Below, in pieces: positions 10,789 through 23,300 of a stretch of DNA of 64,000 bases. Numbering within the stretch: the stretch's first letter is position 1; the number at the start of each line of letters is the position of its first letter. The position numbers were made by a program, and so were the translations under genes. The stretch is from Enoplolaimus lenunculus (taxonomy: Eukaryota > Nematoda > Enoplea > Enoplida > Thoracostomopsidae). Under the pieces are notes generated by a model. That model did no database searches and was not told the origin of the DNA. It saw only the letters and a program-made list of their open reading frames with translations. The DNA is taken from positions 1 to 64,000 of the forward strand of contig JASANG010003204.1 of NCBI GenBank assembly GCA_030248215.1, read 5' to 3'.

Positions 10789-11214
10789 CAGGGTGCAAAC
10801 CGGAACTAGATTATACAGGAATCGGAACACCAAATTGATACCGGAAGCGGAATCAGACGTGGAATCGGAACTACAAATTTTGTGTCTATACGGATAATTT
10901 GTATTCACAAGTAGAATATTGATTTAGGGTGTCTATTGGCTGGGTAACAATACTCGACAACATCGTATGCGCAAATTGACAATCAAATTTTTTTGGCTTT
11001 GTAACGCTAAACTACAATCAATTATTGATAAGTTAACTCATCGAAAACAATTTAATAGAGATACATGATGCAGAATTTTTACTGCAACTTATCACAACAA
11101 GTAGGCCTAAAATTAAAACGTGGAAATTGCGATTCCGATTGACTGTGCAGTCGGAATCGGAACTCGTTGTGAATCCGGAATTGTAATCGGAATCAGAATT
11201 CTGATTGCACCCTG
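10789..11214. mobile_element. Family D MITE (GGAATCGG subtype)
   Basis: Ends CAGGGTGCAAACCGGAAC and CTGATTGCACCCTG. The flanks GTTGACAC (10781-10788) and GCTGACAC (11215-11222) match at 7 of 8, an 8-bp duplication as made by hAT transposases. The arms hold GGAATCGGAA units. No transposase. 426 bp. Confidence 0.87.
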
Positions 11215-11906
11215 GCTGACACAATAACAGTTATAACGCTACGGAACCACTGGAGACGCCAAAATCAAGGGTCGGAAGGAAACTGATCGACAGGAGTGAA
11301 GAAAAGCCACTCCGGCGAAGACCTTTCAACACGTATCAAAACCAAGATTTTGAATTAAGATTTAGCACTAATATCTCCCACGGCTGTCCTTTTTAGAATG
11401 TTCCGGATTCGCCGCTGCTAATCAACATTCTTTAGTGGGTTACTTTTACTTTTTGATCCTTTATTCAAGTATATAGTTATTTGTATATGTATGCATGTAT
11501 ATACACAATAATATACTTATAAACGTTAGAAGAACAGAAAACATAGGCTTCTAGTAAGGTTCCATCGGAATTCCGATTCCGGCTAAAATTACGGCACATT
11601 CGAGGGTAGACTACGTACAGTGAGTGTAGGGCCGTGTATGTAAATTCCCTGTGCATAATTAAACAATAATACAGATTGCTGAAACGCAACAAATTCACTG
11701 TATAAAAAACAAACACAACAAAGCAAAAATACAAAAATTAAAACATAAAAAAATTATTGATTTCAAATGAACCCACCTAAACGATTTAAAAACCACAGCA
11801 AACCTGTAAACCGTAACACTCGCAACCAGTACCGTAAATCCAAGAACATAGCTGAGTAGTACGGAATGGGGGTCAGGGGTCAAGCCCCCCCCTCTTTTAG
11901 ATTTTT
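11215..11906. other. AT-rich spacer, no gene seen
   Basis: No recognised gene or repeat border. A short ATGTATGC-type microsatellite lies near 11480. The minus-strand hydrophobic frame here is A/T-driven. Confidence 0.55.
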
Positions 11907-12095
11907 GGCCAATGTATAGAACACGGCCATAACACTAATACAAGCGTATTGCTAAGCCTAAACCTAAAGCGTAACAATGAGCTTATATCTGAGCCTAAAC
12001 CTAATCGTAAGCCAAATAAAAATTAGTCTAAAGCTTAAACTTACTCTACTGCAGTCCGGCAGAAAAACATTTCGTCACTGATCTTTACATGGGCC
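11907..12095. mobile_element. Family A MITE copy 7
   Basis: Ends GGCCAATGTATAGAACACGG and GATCTTTACATGGGCC. The flanks AGATTTTT and TCATTTTT match at 6 of 8. The interior has CTAAGCCTAAACCTAAAGC-like units. Confidence 0.8.
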
Positions 12096-12481
12096 TCATT
12101 TTTGTACAAAGGTTTTTGAGACACAAGGATGCAACATAAGAAGCCAACTTTGAAATTTTTACTGAACGTACCCCCTCTTTTCGAAACTCCTGACGGTGCC
12201 CAATCGTGATTTTTGTGAAAATTTCAAACGGGGGGGCGGGGGCTGAATGTACAATGTTAATTACACACTGTATGATGTTGTGATAAAGCCGAAAAAAACC
12301 ACAGTCCTGTCAAACAGCTTAGGCAAAACACTAAATTGTTTGGGGCTGCAGCATCAGCCCATCGTACGATTACCGGTATCACAACGTTTAGTAGCCAGAA
12401 CACGTCGTCTAGGGACCGTTGTCACTCGACATCTCACAGTCGCACCAATGGGTGGTTGCCTAACGTTAAGACCCATGTCTT
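12096..12481. other. Spacer, no gene seen
   Basis: No coding region or element ends recognised. A G-run (GGGGGGGCGGGGG) lies at about 12230. Confidence 0.5.
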
Positions 12482-12703
12482 GGCCCATATTCTCAAATGC
12501 GTATAGCACCTATCATCAATTAGCGATAGGTTTTCAAACAGACGAACATCTGTAGTTGCAGATCTCAAAATTGGTACAGAAGGAGGGCAAATCAAACTTG
12601 GACCAATGTGCAGGATTTCGAGCATCATCAAGCGCTGGTTCCAAGTTACAGGACCTATCGCCAACTAGTAATAGGTGCTACTCGCATTTGAGAATACGGG
12701 ATC
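12482..12703. mobile_element. Family G MITE copy 1
   Basis: Inverted ends GGCCCATATTCTCAAATGCG and CGCATTTGAGAATACGGG, each followed inward by a AGCACCTATCA-like block. The flanks resemble an 8-bp duplication (CATGTCTT and CTTGTCTT). 222 bp. Confidence 0.75.
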
Positions 12704-12889
12704 TTGTCTTAGGAGTATATTTAGGAATATTATACGTAACGTAGGCATATGCTTCGATAGATATCGGTCGACAAATAGTTGTCCAGCGACAAGTTGTCAT
12801 ATTAATTTATAAATTACGGCAATGCTCATGTATATGAAGTGCAAGGGCGTATGAAAGGGAGGGCTTCAGCCAGCCAACCCCCATTTGAC

Positions 12890-13302
12890 GAGGTTCAACC
12901 GGATTTCGTGTTCCGGCCGAAATTCCTGCAAAAATTCAATTCCGGTTCCGGTCACTGTTCCTGCATTCAAAGATGCAGTAACCAGAATTTTTACTGTTTT
13001 ATGGCAAATTATACTAATCATTTAAATATTGGAAACTTCGTCTTTAAAAAGTTGTTATTTCAACATAACAGTTTTTCCAATTACTTCAATTTTGTTAATA
13101 AACTGTTTCTGTTGGGTTTTTTTTTACAAAATTTGATGATGAAATAGCAGAAAGTTTGATTAAGTCATTTTGTGGCAGGTTTTCTAAAAACTCCAACACT
13201 AATTCGGCAATGAAAATTATATCAAATCCCGCTTCCAGTTCCGGTTCCGGTAAAGAAATTCAATTCCTGCTCCGGCAAAGTTTGCTTCCTGTTGGAACCC
13301 AG
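12890..13302. mobile_element. Family D MITE (TTCCGG subtype)
   Basis: GAGGTTCAACCGGATTTCG at the left and CTGTTGGAACCC at the right, with TTCCGGTTCCGGT-type arms. It is degenerate and borders are approximate. Confidence 0.65.
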
Positions 13303-13773
13303 CCACTTGGGATTTTTGTACACGCTTTTTAGACACGGTTTCAATTTGCCAAACGGGAAACTACTTTTGGACAATTTCATGGATCGCACCCCTGTTTCCA
13401 AATCCTGGCCACGTCCATGATGATGTGCAAGTACGTACAGTAATGCTAATATCAAAAATAACCTTACAAGCCGACACTCCAACAACTACAAAACATAATA
13501 ACAACCATTCAAGCATGTGCCTTTGAAGTTCTCTTAATATACAAAGTGAAAAATTTTCTCAACACAACGCTTGACAACAGCTGACAAACTCATGCAACGT
13601 CCCACAATATCATGCGTAGAAATAACAGAAATTCTATTATTTTTTACATTAAAATTTTGTAACAAAATCACGCATATATCTGGCAATTTTTAATTTTAAG
13701 TATGCTTTAATTATTCGAATTGAAATTAAAATTATAAAATTCATCCAAATTCTTAAAAATTTCAACCCGTGTA
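13303..13773. other. AT-rich spacer, no gene seen
   Basis: No recognised feature. AT content rises towards 13700. Confidence 0.5.
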
Positions 13774-13918
13774 AAGATCATGGTCGCGGAGAGTTTTGCT
13801 GTGGGACGAGAATAGAGTAAGCTTAAGCGTTAGACTAATTTTCTGCTTGGCTTAGGTTTAGGCTTAGGCTTAGGAATAGGCTTATAATACTGTTCTGCCC
13901 GTGTTCTTTACAGTGACC
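13774..13918. mobile_element. Family A MITE copy 8
   Basis: Ends CCCGTGTAAAGATCATGG and TTCTTTACAGTGACC, with TTAGGCTTAGGCTTAGG inside, the clearest TTAGGC run in the window. Confidence 0.82.
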
Positions 13919-14220
13919 AATTGATAGTTGAAATATTTTGGCTTCAGTTTTACTTCAAAAACTTCGAAATTTATCTCAAAAAATAATTTTTCAAATTCGA
14001 CAATGTTATCCCCAAAATTTAGTCGTCAAATTCGTTACTAAAGCGGTAGAACGACCATAATCGAATTTTGTGTAGTAAGCAGCCTACTTATTAATGGTAG
14101 AATTACGTGTGCACTAATTTGCAATAGAAGCATCGCACAATCACATGATATTTGTTTCACTTCACAAACAAAAAGCCCCCCCCCACACAGACAATGAATG
14201 GGACAGTAAAATTTGCTTAA

Positions 14221-14362
14221 GGGTGGCGCTATGCTTTTGATGACGTTCGACGCCGCCCGTCACTGTACGTCACCGTGCGGTACCGTATATGAATTAGTAC
14301 AATACCGTATGGTAACGGCGGCCGGTAACGGACGGCACCGCACGACAAGCATAGCGTCACCG
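14221..14362. mobile_element. Family C MITE copy 1 (PIF/Harbinger-like)
   Basis: Starts GGGTGGCGCTATGCTTTTG after TAA (14218-14220) and ends AAGCATAGCGTCACCG before TAA (14363-14365). The core is a GC-rich GTCACCGTGCGGTACCG palindrome. TAA on both sides fits the 3-bp TWA duplication of PIF/Harbinger elements. Confidence 0.8.
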
Positions 14363-14365
14363 TAA

Positions 14366-14515
14366 GGATTGCGCTATACATTTGTTGACGTACGGCGCTG
14401 TCCGTCACCGTGCGTCACCCGTACGGCACCGTATGACTGATGGACGGCGTCGGACACCGTACGGGTGACGGACGGCGCCGTATGAATGATCGACGGCGCC
14501 GTACGAGTGACAACA
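14366..14515. mobile_element. Family C MITE copy 2, joined at the same TAA
   Basis: Begins GGATTGCGCTATACATTTG directly after the TAA that ends copy 1, and repeats the GTCACCGTGCG / GTGACGGACGGCGCCG arms. The far end is lost near GACAACAGCTGG. Confidence 0.7.
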
Positions 14516-16608
14516 GCTGGTGATGACTTTTTAGACAACAAAACGACGAAACTCATTTGAAATTGTGCGGTGCACTAAACTAATATTCGAATTCGATTAA
14601 ACAGTCTACATTTGAGTTTGTGTTCAAAAAATGCAATTATATACTTTGAAGCGTTTGTTCTTGGACATTTTTTGCCACATTTGTCCTCGTTATTTATATA
14701 CTTACCTCGGTTCAAATCTCTATTAGCATTTGCAACATAATACCCATACAACTATTCTAAATTGTCAAACTGTAGAAGGGCGGAGTTTCGGCCAAATTCG
14801 TCCAATAGTTGTACACGATTTCAATCGTCAACAAACTAAAATTGAAATCGAGCACAAATCTCTCGTTATAATTGTCTCAACGTCATAATATATATCCAGC
14901 TGTGCTGAACCATACAACCGTGCCAAGCGACATTTTGCCTATTGTTTCCACGCTTTCCCCAGCTGCGTTCATTCAGCCACTCCACATTTCGTTTGTGACT
15001 CTACAGTAATCCGAGCTACGTTCGTCGATACCATCGAGTCACGCGACATTTTGCATCCTGATTCATTCCGAGTTGGTTGAAATCATTCCTGTTTCGACTA
15101 TTCACGAACGTCCCAAAACTAAACAGTAATAAAAAAACACCAAAGCAATACACAAACACACCATCGATACCAGTGCAAACAGCCGGGTTGATTGCAGACA
15201 AATAGAAAATATTTAAAATACGAAACCATTTTTAACCTCTAATTTTAATCAAATTTTTTTAAAAGACTTACATTGCAAATACCAAATACATCTGTCATAA
15301 AAACGAACGGGGATCGAATTAAGCTTAGCTTAATTTGTTTGATACTGTCAAGATGAACCGTTGAATACTCCATCGAACTCGTAATACATATTCCACAATA
15401 ACTTGCGTACACCATGACACAATTTTGATTTGTATACATGTCATGTCAGGGGTTGCTTTCTCAAAATTTTAAGTGAGGTTTTTGGTTGGTTCTTTTTAAC
15501 ACAGATCTGCCGATACCAAAATTTTCGCCGATGCCGATTCTTCTTGCCTTTAAAATATGCCAATTGCGATTGGTATTTTGAAAATATGCCGATGTCGATT
15601 CCAACTTAAGCGCACCATGCTTAAAGAACAGATTGTCTACCCACATTGCATCATTGTGCAATGAGTTAAATTTGCAGTAAAATCGATTAAAAAATTGGAA
15701 GCAAAAAATCCAACAGCGAACACAAAAACGACGACAGCGAGCGAACCCACCAAATCCGCACAAAAACACATGTGATGTACATATTTTAAATAAATGGTCG
15801 ACCGATACACGAGAGGCGTTCGGCTTGCGTCTGCCGTGTACAAGTCGCCAAAAATATCGCGACCTGTACATCTCAGCCGGTTTAGTATTGCGGCACTGAT
15901 GCACGCAAACCACCAATCGCGCTATGTGGTTTGGTTGACCCGTAAACAACCTATCTCCTAGGCTACATTAGTGCGTCATTCGTATAGTTTGCACGAACAT
16001 AAACCCACAAATAAACTAAAAAATCTCAAAAAAAACAGGTGCAGTTTAGTGTGCTTTCTCGCAAGTGCAATACAACAGGCAAACAAAACGCTGCAATTAG
16101 TGCAAAATCGTCCATAGTAAGCGTAAGTTACGAACATAATTTCTTTAGCCTGGTAACCGTTCATAGTTAGGATAGAAGTAAGCTGCTTACAAAACCTACA
16201 GAATGCTGTTTAAGTCTGATCATAAAAATATATCAATCAACCTGTCGTATTTATATACACAAAATTATTTCGAATTTATTTGCAGATTCAAAAATTATCC
16301 TCAAGGTACCGTTATGCTGGCGTACAATGCAAGCCAAAACGTTTATTTACAAAATGAATTAAGGCGACGTCCTGTACTGTACTGCGTTTCCAGTACGATG
16401 CCAAGCGGTGCTATATTAGGCGAGACCGGACGCCGCTGAAAGGCATCTAAATTATCAAAAAATTATAGCGCCACAGTTGCGACAGCTGCTTATATTGGTG
16501 GTTATACCAAATTCTGTGCACGAACGCACTATTTTTCAGTTCAATGAGATTCGTAAAATTCTAAACGAAAAAAAGACAATCAAAACTTATCAAAATAATA
16601 CTAAATGA
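14516..16608. other. 3' flank of the Rho GEF gene, no gene seen
   Basis: No supported coding region. Degenerate family C right ends (TATAGCGCCAC-like) lie near 15860 and 16465. The long minus-strand frame at 15461-15949 is Cys/Phe-rich without any recognisable domain. No clear AATAAA is seen just after the 16609 stop. Confidence 0.55.
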
Positions 16609-17362
16609 TTATTTGTCCGAAACCGGGCTGGATGCCTCACAAGTACTCCCTGTCGAGTCTTGCTCAGCCTTACTGCCCACCGACGCGCGATGCTTATTCA
16701 CCTTCAGGGATTTGAATCCATTGAACAATTTCGACGTTCGTCCGGCAGCTCCTGTTCCAGCTCCTGATTTTCCTTCGTTGCCACCAGCCGTCGTTGCGTC
16801 TTTGGATGTGCCGCGGCCCGACTCTCGTCTAAACAGACTTTTATAGCCGCGTCCACCAGTTTGACTTCGTGGCGCACGACCTGATTGACTTTTGGTCAAC
16901 GCCGGGCTGGCCGGGATGGCTTTACGGCCAGGCGGTAACGACTCACCGCGTGCCGACTGGGATCCTCCGTCTGGCTGTCGTAGCGGCAATGCTGGTGGCA
17001 ACAGCGTTCCAGCGTTTGGACTGCAAATATCGTTGTGTGACGCTGAACCACGTAACGGTGCTCCAGCGGCGGGCATGACGTCGCCAACGTTGTCGCCGAA
17101 ACTCTCAATGGCGGCTTTCGAAGTCGTCGCAGGAGGGGCCTTCGAATCTTCGCCGCTGTTACCTCCACAGCCGCCGTTTTTCTGCCGGTCGGCGGACGCC
17201 GGACTTTTCGATTTGCCGCGGCCAGTTAAACGGCTGAGTATGGGCGTTTTCTTGTGACTACCGCTTCCGCACGAGCTGGGCACGTTTGCGGCGGATGCAT
17301 GTTTGCCACCAGCAGCAGGCGTAGGGGCTGATAACATTTTATCGACCAGCGAAGGTTGTTCG
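16609..17362 (-). CDS. Rho GEF exon 10 (C-terminal tail)
   Basis: 754 nt, residues 592-842. Begins [16 protein letters not shown] after acceptor GATTTTAG; low complexity with many Lys/Arg and Ser, ending EASSPVSDK. No domain recognised. Confidence 0.78.
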
Positions 17363-20300
17363 CTAAAATCATATTTTTTTCGATATTTTCTTAAAACAGC
17401 CGATATTGACAGATTCTAGACTATCGCGCTATTGTGGCGATAAATATTCCACATTTCGTTGAAACGAAATGTTTAATATATCAACACATAGCGATGTGTT
17501 TTTGAATAAAATATCACCATCAGTTCTGAATTTAATAACTTGTTTGAAAAAGTATCACTATGTGATGATAAAATGACTACATCTCGCCAAAACGTTTGAC
17601 ATTCTCAGATACATAGAACATTTATCATCACATAGCGACACGTTTTCAAACAAGATATCAACACAAGAGTTTGGAAAAACTGTTTAGTTTTGCACTAATG
17701 TTAAAGTCCAACAGGAGGTCTTTAACTCTTGGCAAAACTGATAACATAAATTTTAAATTTTAGTTTTTCAAACTGTTAAGTAAGCATGGTTCCTGATAAA
17801 TAATTTGGAATATTGCAGTTGCCTACTACCTGCACCGTTAATACTCTATAATAAATCTAATTTACCTTTTAGTTTGTTGTTCTTTTTGATATGCAATCGG
17901 ATGTTGAAGAGCTAAAACAAAATAGCAGCATAACATCGGTTAAACACAGATCATTCACCCACAGTAGTATCAAGCTAAGGTATTAAAAATTTTTTTTATG
18001 GTTTCAGTATCTATCACTCATCTTCTTAAATTACTAAGTGTGTCGCTCTACTTGTCGTGCGGGGTATCGTACGCGAGTAATTTACAAAATATACCGCACG
18101 GTGACGTGCGGCGACGGACGGCACCAAACGTCATCAAAACTATAACGTCATCCTAAATGTACACACATTTTCATTGTGAAAGCTGCCTATTTATTTTCTG
18201 GTTGAAATGAAACTTTTTTCTTAATGGTGGGTATTCTAATGTGATAAGTCGGCGACTTCGTCCTTGTTCTAGTTTTCAAAACTGACTTTTTAAAATTTAA
18301 CTAACATATTGTTTAAAATTGCTCGCTATACCTAACGGAAAACAGAAATACCGAATCCATTCAGAGTCACATTTTAATGTTTATGTACAGGAACTAAGAG
18401 TCGGATATTACATATCACGGTGGGACAATGGTTTTTCACAATTTTAGCACAGCAAAACACATGCCGCCAACAAAAACTGCCGTATCAACAACCGGCTACA
18501 TTGTGATGTCGGTACATTCTCATTCAAAACTGACAATATGTTCACTTACTGGTCAACTTAAATTACCAAATTATAAAAAAATAATAAAATAAAATATTAG
18601 AATTGCGCTTCACTGTGTGTTACATCAAAATATTCGTTTCCAACATAACAAGCGCGGTCACACACATTTTCACTCAACAGTAGCTATGTAATAAATAAAC
18701 ATCCCATAACTAACCTCGTAAGAAGTCCATTTGAGTTTCGAGCAACGACCCAATTGCAGTCGTCCACCGCTTTTTCTCGTCTTCATCGGCGACTTGGACT
18801 AGAAACTGGGATGCCGCTGGACCAGACGTACTGGCGCCACCGCCAGAATTGGACCCAGACTGCGCTGATGAAACATTTGTCGCAGTACTTTGTGGGTCTT
18901 TGTTGATCAAAATAAACCGTAACGGATCACCGGTGACTTCTGGCGTCATGCCAAGTTTGTTGATCTAAAATCAAAACATTAAAGCAGCAGCAACTACAAA
19001 ACTCAAAATCTGCGTAGCGGTGGAACAAGTCAAATGTGAATAATGTGCCAAATTTTGAACCTCATCATGATTTTGTTCAAATGCTGTGAGAACTATTATT
19101 TGAAAATACGGGCCACTCTTTGAAGTAATTACATATGAACATATTTCAGTCTATATTAAACGATTCCCCGCAACCGGAAATCCTTCTCTGTTCAGCCGGA
19201 GCCGTAATTCCAACACCACTTAAATATAATATTCAACATCATAATATACACATACAAAACGAACACGTGCTAAGATTGCATTTCCAAAGACATCGTTTTT
19301 CGAAAATACTTACTAGGATATGCGCCTTGTAGATATATCTTGGATTACCAAATTCTTTTTTCGGCATTATACAATCGGCGATAATTAGACTTTGTTCAAA
19401 TAAAAAGATGCGACGATCGTGTGGTTTGAACGAGCCAGCGCCAGGTGGATTGTCCGAAATCTGTACCGTCCCCTAAAACGCATTAGATTCTGACTAAATT
19501 ATGCCGAATTTAGCATTTTTCAATGATAGCACAAAATTTGGACCAACTTTAACCGAATAGACGATGGATTAGAATAATAAACAAACCTAGGTTTAGACTT
19601 ATATTTAGATTTAGTCTAGCGATATAATGCAAACATGTCTCAGTAGGACGCTTCTACCTTCTACCAAATAAACATCAGTGCGTTGGAAGTGAAATAGTAG
19701 CCAAAATTTTAAGAACAGAAACATTCAAAAGGTAACCAAGATTCTAACAGCGGGGGAAGTAAAAACGTAGCCAAGATTCAGATACCGGAGAAATGAAGAA
19801 AGCCAAGAATCAAACACCGATGAAGTGGAAAAGTGGCGAATATTTCAAGATCGGCGGAAGTGAAAAGGTAACCAAGGTACTAACACCGGCGGAACGGAAA
19901 AGGTAGCCAAAATAGTAACACCGGCGAAAGTGAAAAGGTAGCCAGCATTCAAACACCGGGGAAGCCAAAAGATAGCAAGTGAAAAGGTTGACGAGATTTT
20001 AACACCGGCGGAAGTGAAAACGTAGGCAGGATTCTAACACCGGCGGAAGTGAAAAGGCAGACAACATTCCAACATCAGGGGAAGTGAAAAGCTAATCAAG
20101 ATTCTAGCACCGCTGGAAGTGAAAATGTAGCCAGGATTGTAACACCGGATAAATTAAAAGACAGCCAAGATTCTAACAACAATCTGCTGCCTACGTGGCA
20201 TGACAAAAACACAAAACGCACTTGATGTCGTTAAGCCTCGGTGTTCGTAAGGTTTTGGTCTCGCTTTTGACTGACTGCAAAGTTTGAAACGGAAAGCAAA

Positions 20301-23300
20301 GCTTCAAAATCAAATGATACAGTCAATTTGAAAATTTTTTGGCCTTATCAAAAATTTCATTTTAACATTGAAAACTGGTGGTAAATCAGTGCATAGGCAG
20401 AAAACAATCCAAATTTAGTTACAACATTTCTTGCAGCAATCGCCTTATCTACACAGCGACAAAATTCGATAAAAATGTCAAAATATAATGTTCTCACCTG
20501 CATTTTGAGCGCACCCTGAGCAGTAATTTTTCCTTCGAAATTTTCCAACCGTCCCACATGCATCATATCATCACACGATTTGGGTACAACATGCATAACG
20601 CGCATTGCACGTTCAAGCATTGTTGTATCTTGATTTGCACGTTGGGTATATTTAAGAATATCCTGAAAACCAAGACACAAACAAAACTAATTACAATATC
20701 AATCAAGATCATTGTAATAATTTATTATTGCACGCTTCAAACCGGCCACTGTTGTTACGCAAAATGCTACGCATCCTGCGAGCCAAGTAGAAACCGTAGT
20801 CACAGCATTAAAGTAAGAATGGCACAAAGTTTCTTTACAAGGTAGACGCCGGGCGCACTGAAATCGCCAAAAATATAGCGCCACCTTTACATTGCTTGAA
20901 TACCGGTGTTGCTACTATAGTTACCTTTAACAATAGTTGATATTTCATTATCCTTTGAACCGGTTTAATCAACAAATCGTTCAGCGTCAACTTGTGGCCT
21001 AATTTCGTTTTAATATCCTGAAACAAAATTAGGAACGTAATTGCCGATTCTTTGCCGATACATTATGTATTTAGCATTGAGTTGAAATGCTATCAATTTC
21101 ACATGCAGGCGTATATCAGTCCGCCTGATCAGGAAACTGTTATGTCTCTTGCCTTTGTTTCTGAATAATTAATTGAAATGAACCGCTTTCATGAATATAA
21201 CACGGTTTACGGTTGTTAGGGTTTAAGTCTTCGCATTTACAATGATATAATGTAATAATTTTAACGGTTTTTATCATGCATTAAAAGTGGAATCGGCATC
21301 GACAATGGTATAAATTTTGGTATCGGCACACCACTAAACAAAATATCACAAATAAGCCTACACTTTTTTAACGCAACACAGTTCCAAATTTCCAATTCAA
21401 CCTTTGTCAGCTATTGCTTAACCTGATTCAGAAACTTGAACCAGCAGAGAGCAAGATCTCCCGCTTCAAAATTCAACAATAGAAAGCGAGCTAAACATCC
21501 CACAAGCACGTTTATTTGCTGTTTCGAATAAACTTCTAGCTAGCAATACCGCCCTTCCCACAAACTTCACCTATTTATGATATATGTTCTGCAACACAAA
21601 ACGTTATAAATATGTATAGTATCCGCCTAGTGCCAAGTAACTTTTTAGTTTGGAAAATGTTAAACACCCCAACAAGACCTTTTAGGGCATCCGATACTGA
21701 AAAGTAAAAAGCACTTACCATGAAAAACTGTTCGTATTCTGAGACCAAAAATTCAGACTTTGGTTTGTTTTGACAATATACAACGTACATATGCAGTCGG
21801 CGTTCCTGAAAATAAAATACGTATCACTTACTTTGTCACAAAACATTAACTTTTAGGATGAAGATGTACCTGCTCGCGGAATGGTTTTGCAGTGTCTGCG
21901 AAAATTCACTTCCGTTGCCGTCCTGTGCAGAACGGCATTAAAATAATCAAAAATTATAGCGCTATCCTTACCAGAGTTGCCCCGGGCCAAATTAGAACAA
22001 GTAAAGTTAACTATCAACATGAGCTGCGATATATGTAATACGTTTATGGCGGCTAACAGTTGGAAATCTATATATAGTGTGTACATCAAACCGTGGGAAA
22101 TTAAAAAATTCTGTGTACAGCAATTTCTTGTGATTTTCATATTTTAGTAACAAGAACCGAGCGTAATAGGATTGTTTGTCATGCCAGTCAATTATGAATC
22201 GTCCGGGGCATCTCTAATCCTTATTCTACCGAATCATACATTGAAAACATGAGTTTTTGACTATTTAAATGCCTTACAATGATGCCCCGCATCCTTCAGC
22301 TGCATGCGGCATCGTACGCGAATTGCCGCACAGTTCCGCTCCAAAGCAGGCAAATATAGCGCCACATTAAAATCTTCAGTCCAAAAAATTGTTACGTAAC
22401 CTTACAATCCGCTTATTAAAGATTGCGATGCGTCAATACGCTTCGAGTGTAAACCATATTCATAAATTCTAATGAAATCAACCAACAAAGTTCATGTTAT
22501 GTTTTTGAATTTCTCAAAAATATAATGTTATTCAGCGCGAAAAGAGGCTGCATAGATTTAGTCAAACGTTATTGCTCAAAATTTTTTCAACATAAAAAAC
22601 ATGGCCCATGTTGTTACTTTAAGGAGCGTCCAGGTTTCTAGTGGGTATATGAAATAGTAGGTTTAGATTCTAGATTACATATTTTTTTTGCTTAGGCTTA
22701 GGGGCTTATCTACTGTTACGCCCCTTAAAGTAACATTGGCCAATATCATTAAGCTTACATATTTATCAAACGCGCGACCGGCAAACGTATAATCGTCGAG
22801 ACATTTTTCGAGTTCACGTAGGAATGTGCTAAATAATAATATTATTAAAGTTGAAACGGAAAGATAAAAGGCAAAAACATGACAAACTTTTACACCAACC
22901 TAGTCGCTAATGCAGGTGTGAAGGCCTCCGATAAATAACTTGCCGGACCCTTCAACAAACTGAGACTCCCAATCACACTAAATGCAGCATGTCGCACCCT
23001 GAAAACTCTACAATCTGAACACTTCTAAACTACACTACTCTTCACTTTTGTTTCCGGTCAACAAACAGCATATTTACAACCATGTCAATTAACTAATCAA
23101 TCATACTTTTTGTGAAATTCACGAATTTGGGCAATATTTGCAAACACAATTTTATCTTTGCCCTCCATTTCTTCCGGCAATTCCATTTCACTGATCGTTT
23201 TCATATAGCCCTATAAACGTATAAGAGCGCATATGTATAAGTATACAAGATCAAAAAAATCTATATACTCGAACTCGAACACCTATTGTTCTATGTCAAA

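Noticed and set aside
13850-13885. Interstitial telomere array from TTAGGC units, implying a nematode
   Set aside because: The hexamers occur only inside a transposon family and are degenerate; they do not establish the phylum.
15461-15949. 162-residue minus-strand frame
   Set aside because: No start context, domain or splice support; Cys/Phe-rich sequence and repeat-like ends.
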